Source: JAPWJZ01 sp038247245
GTDB taxonomy: Bacteria > Pseudomonadota > Alphaproteobacteria > Micavibrionales > UBA2020
Direction of reading: 5' to 3'
Length of the DNA stretch: 64,000 nt
Assembly (NCBI GenBank): GCA_038247245.1
Contig: JBBRVE010000003.1
Span: 1-64,000 of the forward strand
Part shown: piece after piece, positions 36,233 through 43,521 of the stretch
Layout: every line of letters starts with the position of its first letter
Position numbering within the stretch: position 1 is the stretch's first letter
Translations under genes and position numbers: made by a program
The notes under the pieces: model-generated
Databases searched by the model: none
Seen by the model: the letters and a program-made list of their open reading frames with translations, nothing else
What the model was told of the DNA's origin: nothing

Positions 36233-38401
36233 ATGTCTGCAACGCCCCCCGACCTGTCGGCTAACCCCCTCGTCAACGCGCCGTCCTATCCCTATGGCGC
36301 GCCACCGCTCGATATCATCAAGACCGAGCATTTCCTGCCCGCGCTCACCCATTACATGGAAGAGGCAAAACAGCAGGTTGCGGACATCAAGAACAACCGC
36401 GCCCCCGCCACCTTCAAGAACACGATCGAGGCGCTTGAATTCGCGGGCCGCAACCTTGGCCGCGTATCGACCATTTTCGGCAACCTTGCCGGCGCGAATG
36501 CCGACGACACGCTGCGCGCCATCGAAACGCAAGTATCCGTCATGAGCGTGCAGCACGCGAACGACATCATGCTGGATGCCGATTTGTTCAAGCGCGTGAA
36601 GGCCGTGTACGATGACCGCGCGAACCTGAAACTGACCCCCGAACAATCGATGCTGTTGAGCGAAACCTACAAGGGTTTCGTGCGCAGCGGCGCGAACCTT
36701 GACGAAGCAAAGAAAACCGAATTGCGCGCGGTCGAGGAAAAGCTGGCGGAGCTGTCGACCACGTTCAAGAACAACACGGTCAAGGGCACGGACGCCTGGG
36801 AAAAAGTGATCGACGACGAAAAAGACCTGATCGGCCTGCCCGACCGCGTGAAGGCGATGTACAAGGATTACGCGGATGAAAAGGGCCTGACCGGCAAATG
36901 GCTGATCAAGCTGTCGCCGCCGCCCATCGACATCGCGGAATACAGCGAAAACCGCGCACTTCGCGAAGAAGTGCACAAGGCGCGCACGAATGTCGCTTTC
37001 GGCGGCCCGTTCGACAACCGCCAGGTCGTGCTGGATATGGTGGCGGCACGCCAGAAAAAGGCGGAGCTGCTGGGTTTCAACAGCTATGCCGCTTTCGTGC
37101 TCGACGACCGCATGGCGAAGAACCCGAAAACGGTCATGGATTTCCTCGACCGCAACGCGGCTGTTTACAAACCCGCCGCCGAAGATTTCGTGAAAAAAGT
37201 CACCGATTACGCGCAGAAAACAGACGGCATCACCGACCTGAAGCCGTGGGACATGGGCTTTTACAGCCGCAAGCTGAAGGAAGAAACCTTCCAGCTGAAC
37301 ATGGAAGAGCTGCGCCCCTATTTCGACCTTGAACAGGTGCTGGAAGGCCTGCGCAAGCACGCCGAAAATTTGTTCAACATCAACATGACGATCACGACGG
37401 GCAAATACCCTGTCTATCATCCCGATGTGAAGGTGTATGAAGTCACCGACAAATCGACCGGCGAAATGATCGGGTTGTTTTATGGCGACTTCTATGCGCG
37501 TCCGGGGCTCAAGAGCAACGGCGCATGGATGAGCACATTCCGCAACCGCGGGCTGAACGAGGAAGGCGAGAACGAATTCTCCATCGTCACCAACACCTGC
37601 AACTTCGCAAAACCGACGCCGGAACATGCGACGCTGCTGTCGATTGACGAAGTGCGCACCGTATTCCACGAATTCGGCCACGGCCTGCACGCGCTGCTGG
37701 CGAAGGGCGATTACCAGTCGCTGACCGGCACGAACGTGAAATGGGATTTCGTGGAGCTGCCGTCGCAGCTGCAGGAAAACTGGGCGAAGAAAAAAGAAAC
37801 GCTGGATACGTTTGCGAAACATCCCGAAACGCAATTGCTGCTGCCCGCGGATGTCATCCAGAAAATCAACGACATGGAAAATTTCGACGCGGGTTACATG
37901 GGCCTGCGCCAGACATTCTTCGGCAAGCTGGACATGAAATGGCATACGACCGACGCCAAGACGATCAAGGATGTCGAGGCGTTCGAGGATTCCGTGATCG
38001 GCGAATCCTGGGTGTTCCCGCGCGAATACGGCGTCGGCACCCAATCGACCAGCTTCGGCCACCTGTTCGGCGGCGGTTATGCGGCCGGTTACTACAGCTA
38101 TAAATGGGCGGAGGCGCTGGAGGCGGATGTCTTCTCGGAATTCGAGAAGAAGGGCCTGTACCACCGCGAAAGCGCCGACAAGCTGAAGGAACACATTTAC
38201 GGCCGCGGCGGTACCGCCGATCCGGCCGAGCTGTTCCATGCGATGATGGGCCGCGAACTGGATCCGGATGCGCTGTTCCGCAGGGAGGGGCTACTGCCAG
38301 AAAACGGCCTAAAAAAGCCGGCTAACGGCAACGAGCCCAAAAAGGCCGTGCCGCCCGCCGCCAGCCGCAACAACAAGATCGGCCCGAAATTCGGCACCTG
38401 A
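36233..38401 (+). CDS. M3-family metallopeptidase (oligopeptidase A / Dcp type)
   Basis: 722-residue zinc peptidase. The active site HEFGHGLHALL (His479, Glu480, His483) is followed by the downstream Glu in NFDAGYMGLRQ or a nearby segment, as in the M3 family. The protein lacks a signal peptide, so it degrades short peptides in the cytoplasm. The segments YGDFYARPGLKSNGAWMS and GYYSYKWAEALEADVFSEF are characteristic of the Dcp/OpdA branch. The C-terminus has a Pro/Ala/Lys tail of about 40 residues that is not part of the core. Monocistronic, with a strong terminator 25 nt downstream. Confidence 0.92.
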   Translation: MSATPPDLSANPLVNAPSYPYGAPPLDIIKTEHFLPALTHYMEEAKQQVADIKNNRAPATFKNTIEALEFAGRNLGRVSTIFGNLAGANADDTLRAIETQVSVMSVQHANDIMLDADLFKRVKAVYDDRANLKLTPEQSMLLSETYKGFVRSGANLDEAKKTELRAVEEKLAELSTTFKNNTVKGTDAWEKVIDDEKDLIGLPDRVKAMYKDYADEKGLTGKWLIKLSPPPIDIAEYSENRALREEVHKARTNVAFGGPFDNRQVVLDMVAARQKKAELLGFNSYAAFVLDDRMAKNPKTVMDFLDRNAAVYKPAAEDFVKKVTDYAQKTDGITDLKPWDMGFYSRKLKEETFQLNMEELRPYFDLEQVLEGLRKHAENLFNINMTITTGKYPVYHPDVKVYEVTDKSTGEMIGLFYGDFYARPGLKSNGAWMSTFRNRGLNEEGENEFSIVTNTCNFAKPTPEHATLLSIDEVRTVFHEFGHGLHALLAKGDYQSLTGTNVKWDFVELPSQLQENWAKKKETLDTFAKHPETQLLLPADVIQKINDMENFDAGYMGLRQTFFGKLDMKWHTTDAKTIKDVEAFEDSVIGESWVFPREYGVGTQSTSFGHLFGGGYAAGYYSYKWAEALEADVFSEFEKKGLYHRESADKLKEHIYGRGGTADPAELFHAMMGRELDPDALFRREGLLPENGLKKPANGNEPKKAVPPAASRNNKIGPKFGT

Positions 38402-38420
38402 TCTGTTAAGCTTCAAACAT

Positions 38421-38458
38421 AAAAAAACGGCGCTGAGACATCAGCGCCGTTTTTTTTG
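38421..38458 (+). terminator. Bidirectional intrinsic terminator
   Basis: Perfect 11-bp stem AACGGCGCTGA / TCAGCGCCGTT (38426-38436, 38441-38451) with a GACA loop, flanked by seven A on the left and eight T on the right. It can end the M3 peptidase transcript on the plus strand and the convergent 59-aa gene on the minus strand. Confidence 0.95.
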
Positions 38459-38470
38459 AAACTTTGCTTT

Positions 38471-38650
38471 TTAATCCGTCGCGCGGGAGCAGCATTCAGC
38501 TTCCTTCGACAGCAGATAATCCTGCTGTTCGGGCACGCGGGAAATGCGCTTGAGCAAAATGGATGCCGAGCGGGTGGAGAGGCGCGATGCGGTGATGCGC
38601 GTTTCTTTGGAATCTTTATCTGCGCGGGCGGCTGTTGCGGATGAGGTCAT
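38471..38650 (-). CDS. 59-aa hypothetical protein
   Basis: Open frame of 59 codons beginning MTSSATAARADKDSKETR and ending AECCSRATD. A GGCAGG-type ribosome site lies 6-11 nt upstream of the ATG, and the gene ends 13 nt before the bidirectional terminator, as expected for a real small gene. It is polar, with Arg/Ser-rich helical content and a C-terminal Cys-Cys pair; no membrane segment. I do not recognise it. Confidence 0.5.
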   Translation of the reverse strand: MTSSATAARADKDSKETRITASRLSTRSASILLKRISRVPEQQDYLLSKEAECCSRATD

Positions 38651-38807
38651 GAAGTGCCTGCCTTTCTTTTTTCAATTTTTGCGTAGAGGTAAAAGAATAA
38701 ACCGGATCGCCTTTTTTGTCTGCCGTTGATGCGGCGGATTCTTATAACATTGTTGCGTATTCGCGGAATTTTTGCCTGAATCAACGATGATGCGTTGCAG
38801 CAGTTAC

Positions 38808-39725
38808 TTATGCCGCACTGTTGCGCAAATGTTCGAGAATGAATTGTTGCGTTGCGTCATCGGCAAGCGCGGGCACATGTCCCGCACCCGGCACAACATG
38901 GATTTTCGCATCAGGGCGCAGCGTTTTGAAATCGCCGATCTCGTGTTGCGTGCAAAGATCGGACACGCTGCCAGCGATCAATGCGACGGGGCAGGGGATC
39001 AACGGCAATGCGGCGGCGAAATCGACATCGGCCTGTAAATCCACCAGCGCGCGGCGCACCAGTTTCGGGTCGTAATGATAAATGTAACCGTTCGGCGCTT
39101 CGCGCAACTGGTGCTGCGCGTAATGGCTCCACACTTCCGCCGGCACAGGGCCAAGCGGCAGGTTCTGGCGCAGCACGGTTTCGTATTGCGTGCGGTCGGC
39201 AAACACCGGCAGCGTCTCGCTCAAATATCCGGTGATGCGCTTCAACGCCGTGCCGTTGGGCTTGTGCGTGATGTCGTTCAGCGTGAGGGATTTGAAAAAT
39301 CCCGCATCGCCCTTGAACGCCATGATCATCGCAATCAACCCGCCCATGGACGTGCCCAGCCAATGCACGCGCGGAAGGTTCATCTGTTCAAGGAAGGCCT
39401 TGAAAATATCGGCATAGACCAGCACCGAATAATCGTCGGGGTTTTCGAGCCAGTCGCTGCCGCCGCGTCCCGGCGCATCGACGGAAAAAACGTCGTAGCC
39501 ATGTTGCGCCAGAAACGCGCCGATATAATCCGCATCCCGTTTCTGCCGCGTCAACCCGTGGACGGTGACGACCGTATCAACCGGTTTTCCCTCGGGCCGG
39601 AAGCGCGCATAGGCGAGGGTGATGTCGCGTTCCTGATATGCGGCGCGCAAGGTGACAGTCGAAAGTTCAGGATTTTGTATATCGCGCTGCAGCAAGGAAT
39701 TTACTCCGTTAAGATCAACCGCCAT
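38808..39725 (-). CDS. Alpha/beta hydrolase
   Basis: 305-residue alpha/beta-hydrolase-fold protein. The oxyanion region is VVTVHGLTRQKRDADY, the nucleophile elbow is GTSMGG (Ser in Gly-Thr-Ser-Met-Gly), and the catalytic His lies in PGAGHVPAL near the C-terminus. The DAPGRGGSDWLENPDDY segment is typical of esterases and C-C hydrolases. No signal peptide. The substrate is unknown. It is divergent from a FadL-type porin across a 125-bp gap. Confidence 0.87.
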   Translation of the reverse strand: MAVDLNGVNSLLQRDIQNPELSTVTLRAAYQERDITLAYARFRPEGKPVDTVVTVHGLTRQKRDADYIGAFLAQHGYDVFSVDAPGRGGSDWLENPDDYSVLVYADIFKAFLEQMNLPRVHWLGTSMGGLIAMIMAFKGDAGFFKSLTLNDITHKPNGTALKRITGYLSETLPVFADRTQYETVLRQNLPLGPVPAEVWSHYAQHQLREAPNGYIYHYDPKLVRRALVDLQADVDFAAALPLIPCPVALIAGSVSDLCTQHEIGDFKTLRPDAKIHVVPGAGHVPALADDATQQFILEHLRNSAA

Positions 39726-39850
39726 TTGTAGCTAAACTCAAAAAACACAAGCTTGCCACGACAAACGCGGCGTTTATGGAATAACGCTTTAGAAAGTTAT
39801 TAACCGCCGCACAGCATAATCAGTATCATGAATGCAGGGAGATTTTCAGC

Positions 39851-41173
39851 ATGAAACATCGTATTGCCTCTTTCGTAATTCTTTCCGCCGCCCTTATTTC
39901 CGGCCGCGCAGATGCCGCGGGTTTTTATTTGCAGGAACAAAGCGTCAGCCAGCAGGGTAGCGCCTTTGCGGGCGCGGTTGCGAACCCCGAAGACGCATCG
40001 ACCGTCTTCTTCAACCCCGCCGGCATGACGCAGCTGGCAACACCGTCAGTTTCCGCCGGCGTCAGCGTTCTGGTGCCGAAAACAGAAATTCGCAACACAG
40101 GTTCGACCGCGGGCCCCACGGCGGGCGCGGCGGCAGCCTATGCCGGATCGCAGGGCGGCAACCCGTTTGACCCTACGCCGGTGCCCAGTTTCTACGGCGT
40201 TTATCCGCTGGATAACGGCAAAGTCTGGCTCGGCCTTGGCGTCAGCTCGCCGTTCGGCCTTGCGAATGATTACGGTCAGGACTGGTTTGGCCGTTACGAT
40301 TCCACGAAAAGCGAATTGCTCAGCATTAACGTGGCGCCTGTGATCGCGTATAAGTTCAACGATAAACTCTCTATCGGCGGCGGCCCGAACATCCAGTACG
40401 TAAAGGCGCGCCTTGAAAACGCGCTGCCCTGCCCGACAGCGATTTGCGCCGGCGCGGCATTTACAACCGGCACCGACGGCTTATCGGTTTTAAAAGGGGA
40501 CAGCTACGGTTTCGGCTTCAACATCGGCGCGATGTACGCAGTGAACGATAAAACGCAAATCGGTGTGCATTACCGCTCGAAAATGAACCAGACTGTAGAT
40601 GGTGAAGTGGATGTGTCCGGTTTGCTGGGCCCACTCGCGGCACAGAACGGCGTGCGTTTTGCCGAGGCTGAACTGAAACAGCCCGATACTGCCAGTATCG
40701 GCTTCGCGCATAAATATGACGACCGCCTGACCATCCTTGGCAGCGCCAACTGGTTCGGCTGGCGCAACTTCGATGAAATCCGCGTTGAGTTCGATGCGGG
40801 CGGCGCCGACAGCGTAACCGCCGAGAACTTTGATAACAGCTATTCGCTGGCTCTCGGCGCGAAATGGAAACAGAACGACGAATGGACGTTCCGCGGCGGT
40901 GTGCAGTTCGACCAGACGCCCACCACGCTGCCCGACCGCAGCACGCGCACGCCCGACGGCGACCGGTACTGGCTGTCGATGGGTGCGACCTATAACGTGA
41001 GTGACCGTCTCTCGCTCGACCTTGCGGCGTCGCACCTGTTCATCACTGATGGCGATATCGCGCTGAGCAAACGCTTCTATGCCGGATCTGCGGTGGATAC
41101 GACCGTGAATGTGAACGGCAAGGCGGAAAGCAGTGTCGAAATCTTCTCCCTGCAGGCAAACTGGAAATTCTAG
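39851..41173 (+). CDS. FadL/OmpP1/TodX-type outer-membrane transporter
   Basis: 440-residue outer-membrane beta-barrel. A cleavable signal ends at ADAAGFYLQEQS, followed by the family hallmark QQGSAFAGAVANPEDAST and FFNPAGMTQL. It ends with aromatic Phe (NWKF), as barrel proteins do. Members import long-chain fatty acids or hydrophobic compounds. The GGGAGA ribosome site fixes the start. The next gene begins 3 nt after the stop and is likely co-transcribed. Confidence 0.93.
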   Translation: MKHRIASFVILSAALISGRADAAGFYLQEQSVSQQGSAFAGAVANPEDASTVFFNPAGMTQLATPSVSAGVSVLVPKTEIRNTGSTAGPTAGAAAAYAGSQGGNPFDPTPVPSFYGVYPLDNGKVWLGLGVSSPFGLANDYGQDWFGRYDSTKSELLSINVAPVIAYKFNDKLSIGGGPNIQYVKARLENALPCPTAICAGAAFTTGTDGLSVLKGDSYGFGFNIGAMYAVNDKTQIGVHYRSKMNQTVDGEVDVSGLLGPLAAQNGVRFAEAELKQPDTASIGFAHKYDDRLTILGSANWFGWRNFDEIRVEFDAGGADSVTAENFDNSYSLALGAKWKQNDEWTFRGGVQFDQTPTTLPDRSTRTPDGDRYWLSMGATYNVSDRLSLDLAASHLFITDGDIALSKRFYAGSAVDTTVNVNGKAESSVEIFSLQANWKF

Positions 41174-41176
41174 AAT

Positions 41177-42628
41177 ATGGCGACCAGCATACCCATGCGC
41201 TTTGTCAATGGCTGGCGCAACGTCAAGGGCCGCTGGGATCTGCTGCTGTTCCTGGCGAAATGGGACCCTGATTACCGCAAGGATGTCATCATCACCTTCC
41301 TTGCCTATTTCCTGCTAATTTATTCCGCGCTGACTTGGAACACCTATTACGACTGGATCGCGATGGCGGTCGAGGCCGCGATTATCATCGTGCAGGTCGG
41401 CGGTGAAATGTCGATCCTGCCTGCCGATTACCGCCCGTCGCATGGCGGGGTGAGATATACGGTCCAGCCCAGCACGCATATTGCGTATGAAGAACTCAGC
41501 TTCCTGATGTCCGGCGTGCACCCGGCGGAGCAGGAGGAGGCGCTGGGGTTCGGCAACCCGATCGCGCCTCTGGGCATGTGTCGCGAAAGCCCGCTGGTCA
41601 GCAACCATGTCGATGACGTTTTGATGACGCGCGCCAGCCTGCCCTTTACGATTGATCCCGGCGAGGCGAACCATATCCGGTCGCGGCACCAGTTGAGATA
41701 CATCGCCATCCGTGTTGCGAACAAAAAACAGCACACGACCAACGGCGCGAAACTGGCGATGTACGACATGGCGGATGCGCTGGTGGGCGACAGGCCTGTC
41801 ACGATGCGCAAATCCTATTACTTCGATGCGCTGCTGACGGCAGAGGCCTTCCGCAGCCGCATCTTCCGCAACAACATCAAGGGGGAGAAGGAAGTCTATA
41901 CCGACATGACCACCTATTTCCCCGTCAAGGAAGAGGTGATCGACGGGCAGGACGCCGTGCGGTTTTTGCCGGACCTTTACAAAAACGTCTCGGGTCATAT
42001 CGGCATCACGACGCTGCTGGTGACGGAAAACAACCGCGTCGTCATGCTGCATCAGGGGTCGACCAAGGCCATCGGCGCGCATACGGTGACGCTGGGCGGT
42101 TCGGGCTCGATGAATTTCGCGGATATGGATGTGGTGAAGCGGCCCGATGATTTGCGCGCCGGCATCGCCTATGCCATGGCGCGCGAGATGTGCGAAGAAA
42201 CCGGCATGCTGAAATGGTTTCCATCGGTGCAGCAAAACACGATGGTCACCGGTTTCTTCCGCTGGATCGACCGCTGCGGCAAGCCGGAATTCGTCGGCCT
42301 GACGCGCGCCGGCGATGTGCCGTTTTCAAAACAGCAGGCAATCGACAGCGACGAAGTGGTGAAATATGACGAAGTGCCCGTCACGCTGCATACGATGGAA
42401 GATTTCCACAAGGTGCTGGCATGGCTGCGCGAGAACAAGATAAACGTCGCGCTGTCGTCGCTGATGGCGCTGCACCGCATGACCGTGATTGCGGGCTATG
42501 CGGGGGCGGGGGCAAGCGATACGCAACGCCTTGTCCATGAACGCGTTTCCGCCTTCCTGTTCGGCCCGCTTGCTTACCTTGACAACAATGTCGCCAAACC
42601 CTATTCTCTGGAAAACAAAAAGGCCTGA
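41177..42628 (+). CDS. Membrane-anchored Nudix-like protein
   Basis: 483 residues. Two hydrophobic segments near the N-terminus (about 38-55 and 60-77, FLAYFLLIYSALTW) suggest membrane anchoring. From about 270 a Nudix-like fold appears: LLVTENNRVVMLHQGS, then LGGSG, and the Nudix helix RAGIAYAMAREMCEETGM (about 325-342). The REMCEETG core is intact, but the upstream glutamate of the Nudix box is replaced by Ala. Members hydrolyse nucleoside diphosphate derivatives; activity here is uncertain. No clear ribosome site, so it probably depends on coupling to the FadL gene. I do not recognise the N-terminal half. Confidence 0.65.
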   Translation: MATSIPMRFVNGWRNVKGRWDLLLFLAKWDPDYRKDVIITFLAYFLLIYSALTWNTYYDWIAMAVEAAIIIVQVGGEMSILPADYRPSHGGVRYTVQPSTHIAYEELSFLMSGVHPAEQEEALGFGNPIAPLGMCRESPLVSNHVDDVLMTRASLPFTIDPGEANHIRSRHQLRYIAIRVANKKQHTTNGAKLAMYDMADALVGDRPVTMRKSYYFDALLTAEAFRSRIFRNNIKGEKEVYTDMTTYFPVKEEVIDGQDAVRFLPDLYKNVSGHIGITTLLVTENNRVVMLHQGSTKAIGAHTVTLGGSGSMNFADMDVVKRPDDLRAGIAYAMAREMCEETGMLKWFPSVQQNTMVTGFFRWIDRCGKPEFVGLTRAGDVPFSKQQAIDSDEVVKYDEVPVTLHTMEDFHKVLAWLRENKINVALSSLMALHRMTVIAGYAGAGASDTQRLVHERVSAFLFGPLAYLDNNVAKPYSLENKKA

Positions 42629-42655
42629 TTTCAATACAGGCACTTGGAGGGGTTT

Positions 42656-43423
42656 ATGGCGCAGGACAAGGGTGTCCTTCTTATTTTCGATCTGGTTTCC
42701 ACGCTCACCGATGCGGGCCCGCGCTATGTGCAGGCCTTCCTTGACGTGACCGAAAAGGCGGGCTTCGGCCGCCCCGATCCGGCTGCCGTCATGGACATGC
42801 TGGGCAACAAGAACTTAAGCGAAATCACCGATACATTTGCAGGCGGCATGGACGCCACGGCCAAGAAGGAATTCATGGCCGAATGCAACAATGCCTGCGA
42901 CATTCTGCTCCGCAAGCCGGATTGGAAAGAACGCCTGTTCCCCAATGTGCGTGAAGCCATAGAATCCCTGCATCTGCGCGGCATTACGCTTGGCATCTAT
43001 ACCGGCACGCGCGAAGACGCGATGGCGGCGCAGCTGAAATATCACGGCATCGAGGGGTTGTTTAACGCAGCTTACCTGCGCGGCAAAAATAACGAACGCG
43101 ATGCCGGCAAGAAAAACACGGATCTCAAGGCCGAACAGCTGCAGTCGATTGTGGAAGAATTCCGCCGCGCGCAGGGCAACGCCTCTGCCCCTGTCATCGT
43201 GATTGGCGATTCCGAAGCCGATGCGAAGGCGGCGGAAAAAGACGGGCTTTATTTCGTCGGTTTTGCAACCGATGACGCGAAAAAGGCCGCGCTGCAAAAT
43301 GCGGGCGTCACCGCGATTGTGACCGATTTCGGCGATGTGCCGGACTTGGTCGACCGCCTGATCCGCCCCCCTGCCAACGACAGCCACCCCCGCCCCGGAA
43401 TTGGAAGAAAATTTCAACCCTAA
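42656..43423 (+). CDS. HAD-superfamily hydrolase
   Basis: 255-residue HAD-like phosphohydrolase. Motif I is FDLVSTLTD with nucleophile Asp12 but Val14 where phosphatases have the second Asp. Motif II is IYTGTRED, the Lys lies in GKKNTDLKAEQ, and motif IV is VIVIGDSEADAKAAE. The ATG at 42656 has GGAGG 5 nt upstream. Loss of the motif I acid/base Asp is found in dehalogenases and some non-phosphatase HADs, so the reaction is uncertain. Downstream of the Nudix-like gene by 27 nt. Confidence 0.8.
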   Translation: MAQDKGVLLIFDLVSTLTDAGPRYVQAFLDVTEKAGFGRPDPAAVMDMLGNKNLSEITDTFAGGMDATAKKEFMAECNNACDILLRKPDWKERLFPNVREAIESLHLRGITLGIYTGTREDAMAAQLKYHGIEGLFNAAYLRGKNNERDAGKKNTDLKAEQLQSIVEEFRRAQGNASAPVIVIGDSEADAKAAEKDGLYFVGFATDDAKKAALQNAGVTAIVTDFGDVPDLVDRLIRPPANDSHPRPGIGRKFQP

Positions 43424-43452
43424 CCCATTGGGGGAAAACGGTATAATCGGCG

Positions 43453-43481
43453 TTGACAGGAACTCCCTGCAACGGTACTAT
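43453..43481 (+). promoter_or_regulatory. Near-consensus sigma70 promoter of the M16 peptidase gene
   Basis: TTGACA (43453-43458) and TACTAT (43476-43481) with exactly 17-bp spacing, 40 bp before the ATG. The -35 is a perfect match and the -10 differs at one position. The strongest promoter I can see in the window. Confidence 0.75.
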
Positions 43482-43521
43482 TTTACATATCTTTAAAAAC
43501 CGAGACAGTGGAGGCTACAGC

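Noticed and set aside
43453..43521. An earlier TTG start for the M16 peptidase
   Set aside because: That TTG is the first triplet of a perfect -35 box (TTGACA), and the ATG at 43522 has a GGAGG site and starts the conserved domain.
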